A stretch of 64,000 bases of DNA from Pedobacter psychroterrae (GTDB lineage Bacteria; Bacteroidota; Bacteroidia; Sphingobacteriales; Sphingobacteriaceae): assembly GCF_004331695.1 (NCBI RefSeq), contig NZ_SJSL01000001.1, positions 434,001 through 498,000 on the forward strand. The letters run 5' to 3'. Below the pieces are notes generated by a model. The model did not search any database. It worked only from the letters and a program-made list of their open reading frames with translations, and was not told where the DNA came from. Position numbers and translations under genes: made by a program. Each line of letters starts with the position of its first letter. Positions within the stretch are counted from its first letter, which is position 1. Positions 27,182 to 36,081 of this stretch are shown here, piece by piece.

Positions 27182-27970
27182 TTAACCAAGACTTATCGAC
27201 CGGTCAAGATGCGTATAACCGCCATCTACATAAACCAGTTGTCCTGTAGTATGGCTCGAAGCACCAGACAACAGGAATACCGCTGCATTCGCGATTTCTT
27301 CTGCAGTGGTCATGCGCTGTTCCAATGGTATCTTTGAGGTAATAGCAGCTAGCTTCTCTTCAGGATTTGGCAAGGTCTTTATCCATGCTTCATACAAAGG
27401 GGTATAACACTCTGCAACAATCACCGCATTTACCCGAATACCATAGGGCAATAGCTCTACCGCCCATTCGCGGGTCAGCGCATTCCTGCCACCGTTTGAT
27501 GCTGCATATGCCGATGTACCGCCCTGCCCCGTATCTGCTACTTTGGAACCTATATTGACTATGGAACCTTTTGAGGCTTTAAGAGCCGGCAGCGCATGAT
27601 GGGCCATCAGGTAATAATGGACTACATTCTTGTGAAGACTATGGATAAACTGTTCGTATGTTCCGTTTTCAAGGCTAATGCTGTCGTTAACGCCGGCATT
27701 GTTGATCAGACCATCTATTCTGCCAAACTTCTTTAATACCTGTTTCACTGCATGCTCATTGTCTTCAGGTTTGGTCAGCTCAGCTATCACCTGAAAAGCA
27801 TTTCCTCCATTGGCCTTAATGTCATCAACTACTTTTAAATTATCAGATTCCTTCCTGCCGATAATTACTGGAATGGCTCCCTCTCTGGCCAACACCCTTA
27901 CAATACCTTCACCAATCCCCTTAGCTCCCCCGGTTACGATGACCACTTTATCTTTTAATTGCAGATCCAT
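27182..27970 (-). CDS. SDR family oxidoreductase, probable L-fucose dehydrogenase with YxxxN active site
   Basis: A 262-residue short-chain dehydrogenase. The cofactor motif TGGAKGIG (13-20) and NNAG (90-93) are intact, and catalytic Ser 142 and Tyr 155 are present. The usual catalytic lysine four residues after the tyrosine is an asparagine (YAASN, Asn 159), read directly from the codon AAC. It is the last gene of the fucose operon, six bases after the lactonase. In comparable non-phosphorylating fucose pathways (Xanthomonas, Campylobacter) an SDR oxidises L-fucose to L-fucono-lactone, and this is the gene left to fill that step. The Asn change leaves activity uncertain; it could also have a related aldose or lactone role. 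Confidence 0.75.
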   Translation of the reverse strand: MDLQLKDKVVIVTGGAKGIGEGIVRVLAREGAIPVIIGRKESDNLKVVDDIKANGGNAFQVIAELTKPEDNEHAVKQVLKKFGRIDGLINNAGVNDSISLENGTYEQFIHSLHKNVVHYYLMAHHALPALKASKGSIVNIGSKVADTGQGGTSAYAASNGGRNALTREWAVELLPYGIRVNAVIVAECYTPLYEAWIKTLPNPEEKLAAITSKIPLEQRMTTAEEIANAAVFLLSGASSHTTGQLVYVDGGYTHLDRSISLG

Positions 27971-27976
27971 TGTTGC

Positions 27977-28810
27977 TTATTTTAATTTGTAGAATTCGGT
28001 TGCATTACCGCCCCAGAACAGCTCCTGCTCATTTGCAGAGCATTTCGATATATAATTTTTTACAAGATCCTTTACTTGTCCATAACTCGCAGCCACAAGA
28101 CTTACCGGCCAGTCAGTGCCATACATTACCCTTCCTGCACCGAATGCTTCAAAAACTACATCCAGGTATGGCGTAAAATCTTCAGGCTTCCACAGCTTCC
28201 AGTCGGCTTCTGTCACCATTCCTGATGCTTTGCAATACACATTGTCATACTTGGCCAGCTCCTGTATACCCTGCTTCCATCCTTCTATTCTCTGATTTTT
28301 AATGTCCGGTTTGGCGATATGGTCCAGCACAAAAGGTTGGTCCGGAAATTGACTGACCAGCTCTGCAGCATATTGAAGCTGATCCGGAAAAATGAGGATG
28401 TCATAAGTAAATCCAAAATCCCTTAGCTTACTGATCCCATTCAAAAATGCTGGTTTTAGCATCAATGCCCGATCAGACTCTCCCTGAAGAATATGCCTGA
28501 AACCTTTCAGTTTTTCATAGCCCTTCAGTTCGTGGAGCTGATCTTCAATATCTTCAGCCTGAAGATCAACCCAGCCAACCACTCCCTTGATGAAATCATA
28601 TTGCGCGGCATTTTGGAGCTGGAAATCATTCTCTTCGGGTGTTTGGTCTACCTGTATCAATACACACCCATCAATGCCATTTTCTTCCAATAAAGGCCCT
28701 AGGTCCCCAGGCATAAAATCCTGCTGGATCGCATTCATCTCTTCATTTATCCAGCTATGTCTTACTGCATCAAATTTCCAAAAGTGCTGATGTGAATCAA
28801 TTTTTAACAT
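27977..28810 (-). CDS. Amidohydrolase family protein, probable L-fucono-lactonase (COG3618)
   Basis: A 277-residue TIM-barrel amidohydrolase. The N-terminal metal motif is DSHQHFW (His 7 and His 9), and the C-terminal YGTDWPV carries the conserved catalytic aspartate. COG3618 includes characterised L-fucono-1,5-lactonases, L-rhamnono-lactonases and related sugar lactonases, which open the lactone made by the sugar dehydrogenase to the free aldonate. Its start overlaps the end of the preceding FAH-type gene by 14 bases and it is followed by the SDR after six bases, so it is translationally packed into the fucose operon. The L-fucose assignment comes from context. Confidence 0.82.
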   Translation of the reverse strand: MLKIDSHQHFWKFDAVRHSWINEEMNAIQQDFMPGDLGPLLEENGIDGCVLIQVDQTPEENDFQLQNAAQYDFIKGVVGWVDLQAEDIEDQLHELKGYEKLKGFRHILQGESDRALMLKPAFLNGISKLRDFGFTYDILIFPDQLQYAAELVSQFPDQPFVLDHIAKPDIKNQRIEGWKQGIQELAKYDNVYCKASGMVTEADWKLWKPEDFTPYLDVVFEAFGAGRVMYGTDWPVSLVAASYGQVKDLVKNYISKCSANEQELFWGGNATEFYKLK

Positions 28811-29654
28811 AGTTCTTCACCAGCTGTTTTGAAGTGCCAAGGCCGTCTATGCCCAGTTCTACTACATCTCCTTCTTTAAGATAAACAGGAGGTTTGAAAC
28901 CTAGCCCAACTCCTGCTGGTGTACCTGTAGAAATGATGTCACCCGGCAGAAGGGTCATAAACTGGCTTACATAGGCGATTACAAACGGCACATTAAATAT
29001 GAAATTTGAGGTATTGCCATCCTGCATCTTCTGGCCATTTACTGTGAGCCATAACCTGAGGTTGTTTACATCTTCAATTTCGTCCTGAGTAGCCATGAAC
29101 GGGCCCAGCGGTGCGAAGGTATCACAGCCCTTGCCTTTGTCCCAGGTGCCGTTTCTCTCCAACTGAAACTCACGTTCTGAGACATCGTTGTGCAATACAT
29201 AGCCGGCCACATGGCCCAGTGCGTCAGCTTCTTCAATATAGGATGCCCTTTTCCCTATTACTACTGCCAGCTCGACTTCCCAGTCAGTCTTAACTGAATT
29301 CTTTGGCACAACAATTTCATCAAAGGGGCCGGTAATGGCAGTAGTTGATTTCATAAAAACAACCGGTTCCGGTGGTATAGGTGCATTGGTCTCTTTTGCA
29401 TGGTCTGCATAATTAAGACCTATACAAACGATCTTTGAAGGACGGGCCAGAGGTGATCCCAAACGGCTGCCTGAAGGTATTTCTATCAGGTTTTCCTGAT
29501 TAGCTTTGACAAAGGCTTCCAACCTTTCCAATCCGTTATCATTAAAAAACTGTTCATTATAGTCACCGCCAAATGCGGAAACATCATAAGAGATGTCATT
29601 TATTATTACACCGATCTTTTCCTGATCAGTCGCGCCCCATCTGATTAATTTCAT
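28797..29654 (-). CDS. FAH-family hydrolase, probable 2,4-diketo-3-deoxy-L-fuconate hydrolase
   Basis: A 285-residue fumarylacetoacetate hydrolase-family enzyme. The family core is visible from about 75 onward: CIGLNYADHAKE, then the metal-binding acidic residues in DWEVELAVVIG and in HNDVSERE, and the C-terminal loop STGTPAGVG. In the Xanthomonas L-fucose pathway an enzyme of this family cleaves 2,4-diketo-3-deoxy-L-fuconate to pyruvate and L-lactate, and the neighbouring dehydrogenase makes its substrate. It follows that dehydrogenase after 44 bases and overlaps the lactonase gene. The family is certain and the substrate is inferred from the operon. Confidence 0.85.
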   Translation of the reverse strand: MKLIRWGATDQEKIGVIINDISYDVSAFGGDYNEQFFNDNGLERLEAFVKANQENLIEIPSGSRLGSPLARPSKIVCIGLNYADHAKETNAPIPPEPVVFMKSTTAITGPFDEIVVPKNSVKTDWEVELAVVIGKRASYIEEADALGHVAGYVLHNDVSEREFQLERNGTWDKGKGCDTFAPLGPFMATQDEIEDVNNLRLWLTVNGQKMQDGNTSNFIFNVPFVIAYVSQFMTLLPGDIISTGTPAGVGLGFKPPVYLKEGDVVELGIDGLGTSKQLVKNYVKN

Positions 29655-29698
29655 TTGTGTCTTCTATTTAAGGACCGCTTGGCGACCCATCATTTCAA

Positions 29699-30466
29699 TT
29701 AATTATTTAACTTAATAAATCCTCCGTCTACCGGATAATCATTGCCTGTAATGAATCCTGCTTCATCAGAGCATAAGTACAATGCCATTGAGGCTATTTC
29801 ATCAGGAGCACCCATCCTGCCGATTGGTTGGCTTTTTGACAATTTATCAAAGATTTCCGCTTCTTTTCCTGCATAGTTTTTCGCAATAAACCCATCCACA
29901 AAGGGAGTATGTACCCTTGCTGGAGAGATACTGTTGCACCGTATACCATCAGCCATATAATCACGGGCTACAGAAAGTGTCATTGCATAAATAGCCCCTT
30001 TACTCATGGAATAAGCAAACCGGTCTGTAATCCCTACTATAGCCGCTATCGATGCCATATTCAGTACTACACCTGCACCATTTTTTTTCATTACCGGTAA
30101 TGAAGCGTACAGACAATTATAAGCCCCCTTCACATTGACATTGAAGATTTTGGTAAAGTCCTCCTCGCTTGTAGTGTCGGCCTTTCCGATATGTGCAATT
30201 CCTGCATTATTTACCAGAATATCAATATTGCCTATTTTATTAAAAATATCCAACACCTGGGTCTGGTTACTCACATCACAGGAATAAGCCACAGCTTCTG
30301 CGTTCACTCCGTCATTTATCTCATTTAAAGTTTCTGTAGCGGCATCTGAATTCAATTCTATAATGTGAACTACTGCTCCCTGCTTTGCAAAAAGAACGGA
30401 GATCGCTCTGCCGATCCCACTCCCTCCACCTGTTATAACTGCTGATTTTCCTTTTAAACTGAACAT
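29699..30466 (-). CDS. SDR family oxidoreductase, probable 2-keto-3-deoxy-L-fuconate dehydrogenase
   Basis: A 255-residue classical short-chain dehydrogenase with all motifs intact: TGGGSGIG (12-19), NNAG, a catalytic Ser in NMASIAAI and YSMSK (YxxxK). The C-terminus ends GNDYPVDGG, typical for the family. It lies between the dehydratase (8 bases) and the FAH-type hydrolase. In the non-phosphorylating fucose pathway an SDR oxidises C4 of 2-keto-3-deoxy-L-fuconate with NAD+ to give the diketo acid. This gene fits that step better than the other SDR of the operon, which has a changed active site and sits next to the lactonase. Confidence 0.82.
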   Translation of the reverse strand: MFSLKGKSAVITGGGSGIGRAISVLFAKQGAVVHIIELNSDAATETLNEINDGVNAEAVAYSCDVSNQTQVLDIFNKIGNIDILVNNAGIAHIGKADTTSEEDFTKIFNVNVKGAYNCLYASLPVMKKNGAGVVLNMASIAAIVGITDRFAYSMSKGAIYAMTLSVARDYMADGIRCNSISPARVHTPFVDGFIAKNYAGKEAEIFDKLSKSQPIGRMGAPDEIASMALYLCSDEAGFITGNDYPVDGGFIKLNN

Positions 30467-30474
30467 ATTTATAT

Positions 30475-32133
30475 CTATAATGAAACACCTCTTTTCCAGG
30501 GAATAAAATCATCCTGGTTCAATAAAACGGCTTTAGGGATTACTTCACCACTGGCTGCCCTGATGCAATATTCCAGGATCTCGGTTCCCATCTCTTCAAT
30601 GGTTTTTTCACCGCGGATAACTGCCCCTGTATCTATGTCGATTATATCTGCCATCCTTGTTGCCAATGCAGTATTGGTAGCAATTTTAATTACCGGACAG
30701 ACGGGATTACCTGTTGGTGTACCCAAACCAGTAGTAAATAAGATTAATGTAGCGCCACTTGCTGCTTTTCCGGTGGTAGCCTCCACATCATTGCCCGGTG
30801 TACATACTAAACTCAAACCTGGTTTAGTGGCGGGTTCTGTATAATCCAGCACATCTACAACAGGTGATGTACCGCCTTTTTTAGCCGCACCTGTACTTTT
30901 TATGGCATCAGTGATCAGTCCGTCTTTAATATTGCCAGGAGAGGGGTTCATATGAAAGCCCGAACCCACGGCATGTGCCTGTGCATCGTAGGTACGCATT
31001 AAAGAGATAAACTTTTCTGCAATTGGCTTATTTACACAACGGTCTACGATATTCTGCTCAGCACCGCAAAGTTCAGGAAATTCTGCCAGCAGAACTTGTG
31101 CGCCCAGTGCTACCAGGAGGTCAGAGGTATAGCCGACTGCAGGATTAGCAGAGATACCGCTAAAACCATCACTGCCCCCGCATTTAACGCCTACGCATAA
31201 TTTACTGAGCGGTGCAGGAGCCCTTTCAATTTCATTAATTTCTGTTAGTCCGACAAAAGTCTTAAGTATCGCATCTTTAATCATCTGATCTTCACTTTGA
31301 CTCTGCTGCTGTTCAAAAATGAGCACCTTTTTATTGAATGATGGATTCCTTGTTTTAATGTCGTCCAGAAAATCATTGGCCTGGAGGTGCTGGCAACCTA
31401 AACTTAAGATCGTTATACCACCGACATTAGGATGGTCTGCATATGCTGCCAATAAATTGCTCAGTACAGCAGAGTCCTGTCTTGTACCACCGCATCCTCC
31501 CTGATGGTTTAAAAATTTAATGCCGTCTACATTCTTAAAAACCCGGTTACTAACCGGATTGAGAGCCGACAGGCTATCTGCCTGAAAGGAATCTATGGCC
31601 TGTCCATCCTGATAGGCATTCAATAAATCGTTAGCAAACTGCTTATACTTATCAGTTACATTATATCCCAGAGAATTATATAGCGCTTCCTTAATAACGT
31701 CAAGGTTCCTGTTTTCACAGAAAACTGTAGGAATAAACAACCAGTAATTGGCTGTTCCTACCTGACCATCCCGGCGATGATATCCATTGAAAGTTCTGCT
31801 TTGAAATGCAGAAACATCAGGTGCCTGCCATTTATAGTCTACCTCTCTATATGCATAGTCCTGAGAAGCGTGATTGATATTCTCAGTGGTCATTCTCCCG
31901 CCTCTTGGAATATGGGCAGTTGCTTTCCCTACTAACACCCCATACATTAAAACTTCATCACCCACCTGCATTTCATTAATGAAAAACTTATGCTTGGCAT
32001 TTACCTCATCCTGCAGGGTGATGACATCGTTGTTCCACACTATCACTTCACCTTTTTTCAAGTCCTGCAAAGCAACCAGCACGTTATCATCCTGGTGGAT
32101 CTGCAGAAACCTCTTATCCGTTATTTCTGACAT
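30475..32133 (-). CDS. UxaA/GarD-family sugar acid dehydratase, probable L-fuconate dehydratase
   Basis: A 552-residue altronate dehydratase-family protein. An N-terminal SAF domain (about 10-100, DDNVLVALQDLKKGEVIV) is fused to the D-galactarate dehydratase/altronate hydrolase catalytic domain. Visible conserved parts are NHQGGCGG, LGCQHLQAND, VGVKCGGSDGFSGISANPA, and the C-terminal TGLGTPTGNPVCPVIKIATN. These enzymes use an iron-type metal centre with conserved cysteines to dehydrate sugar acids. In this operon the substrate is most likely L-fuconate, giving 2-keto-3-deoxy-L-fuconate. The gene starts inside the stop of the mutarotase gene (TAATG). The Xanthomonas pathway uses an enolase-superfamily enzyme for this step; a UxaA-type protein in a fucose locus is known from Campylobacter. 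Confidence 0.85.
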   Translation of the reverse strand: MSEITDKRFLQIHQDDNVLVALQDLKKGEVIVWNNDVITLQDEVNAKHKFFINEMQVGDEVLMYGVLVGKATAHIPRGGRMTTENINHASQDYAYREVDYKWQAPDVSAFQSRTFNGYHRRDGQVGTANYWLFIPTVFCENRNLDVIKEALYNSLGYNVTDKYKQFANDLLNAYQDGQAIDSFQADSLSALNPVSNRVFKNVDGIKFLNHQGGCGGTRQDSAVLSNLLAAYADHPNVGGITILSLGCQHLQANDFLDDIKTRNPSFNKKVLIFEQQQSQSEDQMIKDAILKTFVGLTEINEIERAPAPLSKLCVGVKCGGSDGFSGISANPAVGYTSDLLVALGAQVLLAEFPELCGAEQNIVDRCVNKPIAEKFISLMRTYDAQAHAVGSGFHMNPSPGNIKDGLITDAIKSTGAAKKGGTSPVVDVLDYTEPATKPGLSLVCTPGNDVEATTGKAASGATLILFTTGLGTPTGNPVCPVIKIATNTALATRMADIIDIDTGAVIRGEKTIEEMGTEILEYCIRAASGEVIPKAVLLNQDDFIPWKRGVSL

Positions 32134-32468
32134 TATTTATTCAATTCAAATATTTTATCCATCAGCACCCATTTCTCACCAGGTTTTGCACCCGGAACAG
32201 CCTGCTGGTATTTCCACATCAATGTTTCCCATTCCTGCACCTTTTCATTGTCTGCATCCATTGCTCCTTTATTTTGAAAGCTAAATTCGTCATTTACTTC
32301 CATAATCATCAACAGACGATTGCTAAATCTGTAAATTTCCATATCAACTATTCCGGAAGTGGTGATGCTGTCCCTGATTTCAGGCCATATTTCCTTGTGA
32401 TACACTTCGTATTCAGCAATCAGTTGCTGATCATCAATCAAATCTAGCGCTAAACAATATCTTTTCAT
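32133..32468 (-). CDS. L-fucose/L-rhamnose mutarotase (RhaM family)
   Basis: A 111-residue ferredoxin-fold protein of the RhaM family, recognisable by YHKEIWPEI (residues 22-30, with the catalytic histidine), the MEIYRF strand and the final WVLMDKIF. It speeds interconversion of alpha and beta anomers of the imported sugar so the dehydrogenase is not limited by spontaneous mutarotation. It sits nine bases after the FucP permease gene and overlaps the dehydratase gene by one base. In this operon L-fucose is the more likely substrate than L-rhamnose. Confidence 0.88.
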   Translation of the reverse strand: MKRYCLALDLIDDQQLIAEYEVYHKEIWPEIRDSITTSGIVDMEIYRFSNRLLMIMEVNDEFSFQNKGAMDADNEKVQEWETLMWKYQQAVPGAKPGEKWVLMDKIFELNK

Positions 32469-32477
32469 TAGTTACAA

Positions 32478-33722
32478 TTAATTTGTTTTTACTACTTTAT
32501 GGCCGGTCCAGCCAAAGGCCAGCACTACAAGAAAGCAGACCAGTGGCACGATATATCCGATCTGTATACTGCTGATGTCACTGATATATCCCATAGCCAA
32601 AGGTAACAACGCACCCCCAACTATAGACATGATGATCAGACTGCTGCCATACTTTGTGTCATTTCCCAAATCTTTTATGCCTAGAGAGAAAATGGTAGGG
32701 AACATGATCGACATAAAAAATGCCACCCCTGTAACTGAAATTAAAGCGAGTGTACCTACGGTTGCCATAGCAAAAGCACAAAGGATTACACAGATTACTG
32801 AATAAATAACGAGCAGCAATTCTGCTTTGATGAATTTCATTAATGAAGTCCCTATTATCCTTCCAATCAAAAATGCAAGTCCCATTCCATAACCGGCATA
32901 TTCTCCTGCTTGTTGCTGGTCAAATCCTACTGCTGTGGTGGCATATAAAACAAAGAGACTTAATACGCAAACTTGTGCCCCTACATAAAAAAACTGAGCA
33001 GCAATAGCCCATCGCAAATGTTTGTGTGCTAAGGCATGCAATATCCCTCTTTTCTCATCTCCATCGACTTCAGTTTCCTTGATCTCAGGTAGCTTTATGA
33101 ATAAAAAAACAAGGGTGATCAGGAGAATTATCGCTCCAAGCACCAAATATGGAGTTTTAACCGATGATGCTTCCGAAGCCAGCGTTAGTTGCTGGGCAGA
33201 TACAGTCATAGTGCTTAATTCTTCATCCGATACTCCCTTAATCATAATGATACGTGATCCGATTATCGGGGCAAGCGTGGCTGCAAGACCATTAAAGGAC
33301 TGTGATAAGTTAAGCCGGAAAGACGCGGTTTCTTTAGGCCCTAAAAGTGAAGCGTAAGGATTAGCCGCAGTTTCAAGAATAGTTAATCCGCAGGCAATGA
33401 TAAAAAGTGCCCCTAAAAAAAATGAATAGGCTTGGGTATTTGCTGCGGGAATAAACAAAAACGACCCTATGGCAAACAAACAAAGGCCTATAATGATCCC
33501 TGATTTGTAGCCGTACTTTTTCATAATAAAACCCGCAGGAAGTGCCATGACGAAATAAGCAATGAATACAGAGAAATCGACCAAGGAAGCTTCTAAAGTA
33601 CTCAGGCTAAAAGACCTTTTTAAATGCGGTATAAGAATGGGGTCCAGATTATGAACAAATCCCCACATAAAGAAAAGGGAGGTGATCATTATAAAGGGAA
33701 ACAGATAGTTGTTCTTGGTCAT
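32478..33722 (-). CDS. fucP: L-fucose:H+ symporter, FucP family MFS permease
   Basis: A 414-residue major facilitator with about twelve hydrophobic segments. The N-terminal half shows SLFFMWGFVHNLDPILIPHLK, characteristic of the FucP/GluP sugar:proton symporters, and NFNGLAA-like NLSQSFNGLAATLAPIIG in helix 4-5. The acidic residue in the first helix region needed for proton coupling in E. coli FucP is matched by Asp 27. It brings L-fucose released by the fucosidase across the inner membrane. It heads the catabolic part of the operon: the fucosidase gene ends 113 bases upstream and the mutarotase follows after nine bases. A secondary internal promoter in the 113-base gap is possible but not evident. 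Confidence 0.88.
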   Translation of the reverse strand: MTKNNYLFPFIMITSLFFMWGFVHNLDPILIPHLKRSFSLSTLEASLVDFSVFIAYFVMALPAGFIMKKYGYKSGIIIGLCLFAIGSFLFIPAANTQAYSFFLGALFIIACGLTILETAANPYASLLGPKETASFRLNLSQSFNGLAATLAPIIGSRIIMIKGVSDEELSTMTVSAQQLTLASEASSVKTPYLVLGAIILLITLVFLFIKLPEIKETEVDGDEKRGILHALAHKHLRWAIAAQFFYVGAQVCVLSLFVLYATTAVGFDQQQAGEYAGYGMGLAFLIGRIIGTSLMKFIKAELLLVIYSVICVILCAFAMATVGTLALISVTGVAFFMSIMFPTIFSLGIKDLGNDTKYGSSLIIMSIVGGALLPLAMGYISDISSIQIGYIVPLVCFLVVLAFGWTGHKVVKTN

Positions 33723-33761
33723 TGGTTCGATATTTGGTTATTCAAAGAACGTATTTTTTGT

Positions 33762-33800
33762 AGTTATATATTTTATCATTTTATCTAATGATTAAACTAT
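33762..33800. promoter_or_regulatory. Inverted repeat in the fucosidase-fucP spacer
   Basis: ATCATT and AATGAT form six-base arms around a six-base spacer (ttatct) in the 113-base gap upstream of fucP. It could be an operator for a fucose regulator, but no such regulator is encoded nearby and short AT-rich repeats arise by chance. Confidence 0.25.
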
Positions 33801-33835
33801 TTTGGCACTAAAAACGGGTGTAACATGGTACTATC

Positions 33836-35977
33836 TTACTTTTTCAATAGTATACTTGCATTGAACAATCCCAAAGTGGTATGCGCCGACAAAGGTTTAT
33901 GTAGTCGCCAGCTAAAAGGGTAATATTTACCAGTTTCAAATTGCAGCGGTTTAAGTTTTTTAGCATACATTACCTGCGCTACTTTATTGTCTATACCAAT
34001 GGTCATATTTTTCTGGTATCCATTATAAAATTTAACAACGAGCTGGTTTCTGCCTTTCTTAAGCTGCAGCAAAATCACATCCTTTAGCATCTTTTCTTTA
34101 AAAGGATTATTATGTTCCGCAAGGATAGTCCCGTTAAGCGCTACTGTCAGCCCATCCCCGCTTGTTATGCCAAGCAAATATGGCTGATCTTTTTCTGATA
34201 CGATCTCCTGCAGTAAATAAGTGGCAACTTCCCTCTCCACTCCCATTTCATAAATCTCACTGTTTTTCCAGTTCTCTTTTTTTGTCCAGGCTTCACTATT
34301 GCTGTTTGGCCATGGTTTATTAACTGCTATGTCTTTAAGATTGCCATGTACACCGCCTACACCTGAATAATAGACACCTGACTGATACAATGGCCCCCAT
34401 GAAATTGTTGAGGGATCGTTGTCTAGTTTTTCAGATTTTCCGTTACTCAAAGAGATCACAGATGTCTCTCCATTCACCTCAACATCTACAGATTTTCCTT
34501 TCTCACCGTCGGTATAGTATATTACAGGTGTCACCATTCCATTATTTGAAGGCGTTATGGTCCATGATTCCTTTACCGTACTCTGATAACGGGTATTATA
34601 ATCTATACCGGAATTACTATAATGCTTAAATGCATTTTGCGAGTTTAGTACCAGGGGACTGGAAGTTAAAGTAACAAGGTTTGCGGGAGGAACCTGGTAC
34701 CCATTCACAAATTCAATCGCAATCACCTTAAACTCTTTATCAATATTCAAATTTGCCGGTATAACGATCCTGACACCACCAGCATTTTGACTAAATTTGA
34801 CTTTTATCTTTTCACCAAGCACTGATGCACTTTTTATCTTTCCTTTCAGGCCGGGTAAATTGATTTCTCCATTTTCAGGTGCTGAGAGCAGATGGAGGTA
34901 AATCTTATCAGACCTGCTGGTTAGACTTCCCCATTTAAATGAAATGTGAAAAGGATCAGGGCTGGTACCATAAATAGCTTCCTTATTTTTATCCAGCCAT
35001 TTTCCAATCCCTAACAGTACATCTTTTTCGAAATCAACTACAGAACCATCCCCTTTAGGGCCGATGTTCAAAAGAAAGTTACCTCCACGGCTTGCCACCC
35101 TTATTAAGCTGGTTAATTTCTCCCGCATTTTTTCTTCTTCGCTTCCTCTTTTTTGCCAGGAGCGGTAACTCCAGGTTTCATCATAAAAAGAAGCTGGAGA
35201 TTGCCATGGCACCCCAATTACATAATCGGGTTCCTGATTGTCACCCATTACCGTAAAGTCGCCCATATCATTACCTATTCTACTGCCGATCATACAGTTT
35301 GGCTGTAGTTTATGCACAAGATCTCTTAGCTCCCTGCTTTCATCAGCACTTTGCGAACCCATATCAAACCAAAGTTCAGATACAGGACCATAATTGCTTA
35401 ACAATTCAGTGATCTGCTTTTTATTATATTCCACATGCTCTGGTGTAATATAATCAGAGTTACTGCTGGATATCGGAGACGCCTGGGGGTAATGCCAGTC
35501 AATCAGGGAGAAATATAACCCAAAGCGTAGTCCGCCGCGCTTGCAGGCATCAGCTAATTCCTTAAGTACGTCTCTTCTATAAGGTGTGGCATCTACCACA
35601 TTAAAATCGGTAGTATTGGTTTTGAACATACAAAAACCATCATGGTGCTTAGAGGTGATCACTATAGACTTCATCCCCGCTTTTTTAGCGAGGGAAACTA
35701 TAGAATCCGGATTCCACTTCAACGGATTGAATCTTTTTGCAACGCTGGCATAAGTATCACTGTATATCCCTGCATGCGCCTGAATCTGTTCGCTTAAGCC
35801 CTTTGAAACAGGTTTGTCATCCCAAACACCACCCAGTACCGAATAAATGCCGTAATGAATAAACATAGCATATTTTTGATCCTGCCAGTCTTTTAATGCT
35901 TTGGGGTCATGCTGAGCAAATGCTATGGTTTTAAGAAATAGCAGGGATACTAATAATGAAATGGCTTTGCTGTTCAT
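33836..35977 (-). CDS. Alpha-L-fucosidase, GH29, exported
   Basis: A 713-residue exported glycoside hydrolase. The start is the ATG at 35977, giving the signal MNSKAISLLVSLLFLKTIAFAQ; the frame runs eight codons further to a TTG, which is unlikely. The GH29 TIM-barrel covers about 25-345: MFIHYGIYSV, SKHHDGFCMF and SELWFDMGSQ, in which Asp 205 is the expected nucleophile. A small beta-sandwich follows, and the remaining 250 residues form a second beta-rich part with ITSGDGLTVALNG that looks like a carbohydrate-binding or PA14-like module. It releases L-fucose outside the inner membrane for FucP. It is the first gene of the fucose operon. Confidence 0.93.
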   Translation of the reverse strand: MNSKAISLLVSLLFLKTIAFAQHDPKALKDWQDQKYAMFIHYGIYSVLGGVWDDKPVSKGLSEQIQAHAGIYSDTYASVAKRFNPLKWNPDSIVSLAKKAGMKSIVITSKHHDGFCMFKTNTTDFNVVDATPYRRDVLKELADACKRGGLRFGLYFSLIDWHYPQASPISSSNSDYITPEHVEYNKKQITELLSNYGPVSELWFDMGSQSADESRELRDLVHKLQPNCMIGSRIGNDMGDFTVMGDNQEPDYVIGVPWQSPASFYDETWSYRSWQKRGSEEEKMREKLTSLIRVASRGGNFLLNIGPKGDGSVVDFEKDVLLGIGKWLDKNKEAIYGTSPDPFHISFKWGSLTSRSDKIYLHLLSAPENGEINLPGLKGKIKSASVLGEKIKVKFSQNAGGVRIVIPANLNIDKEFKVIAIEFVNGYQVPPANLVTLTSSPLVLNSQNAFKHYSNSGIDYNTRYQSTVKESWTITPSNNGMVTPVIYYTDGEKGKSVDVEVNGETSVISLSNGKSEKLDNDPSTISWGPLYQSGVYYSGVGGVHGNLKDIAVNKPWPNSNSEAWTKKENWKNSEIYEMGVEREVATYLLQEIVSEKDQPYLLGITSGDGLTVALNGTILAEHNNPFKEKMLKDVILLQLKKGRNQLVVKFYNGYQKNMTIGIDNKVAQVMYAKKLKPLQFETGKYYPFSWRLHKPLSAHTTLGLFNASILLKK

Positions 35978-36007
35978 TTTCTGAAGATTTGTCAATTCCA
36001 AAGAAAG

Positions 36008-36069
36008 CGATTTAGTCGCATTAAAGTTTTCTCAATTTTGACAAAACTATATGCGATTTTGGCATCGCG
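36008..36069 (-). promoter_or_regulatory. Candidate promoter and paired inverted repeats upstream of the fucosidase
   Basis: A minus-strand TAGTTTTG (36050-36043) matches TAnnTTTG about 66 bases before the fucosidase ATG, but no TTG at the right distance is seen. Two similar short palindromes flank it: GCGA-TTTAG-TCGC at 36008-36020 and GCGAT-TTTTGGC-ATCGC at 36054-36069. The repetition around a -7 box suggests an operator for the fucose operon. Confidence 0.35.
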
Positions 36070-36081
36070 AGAATACCTACC

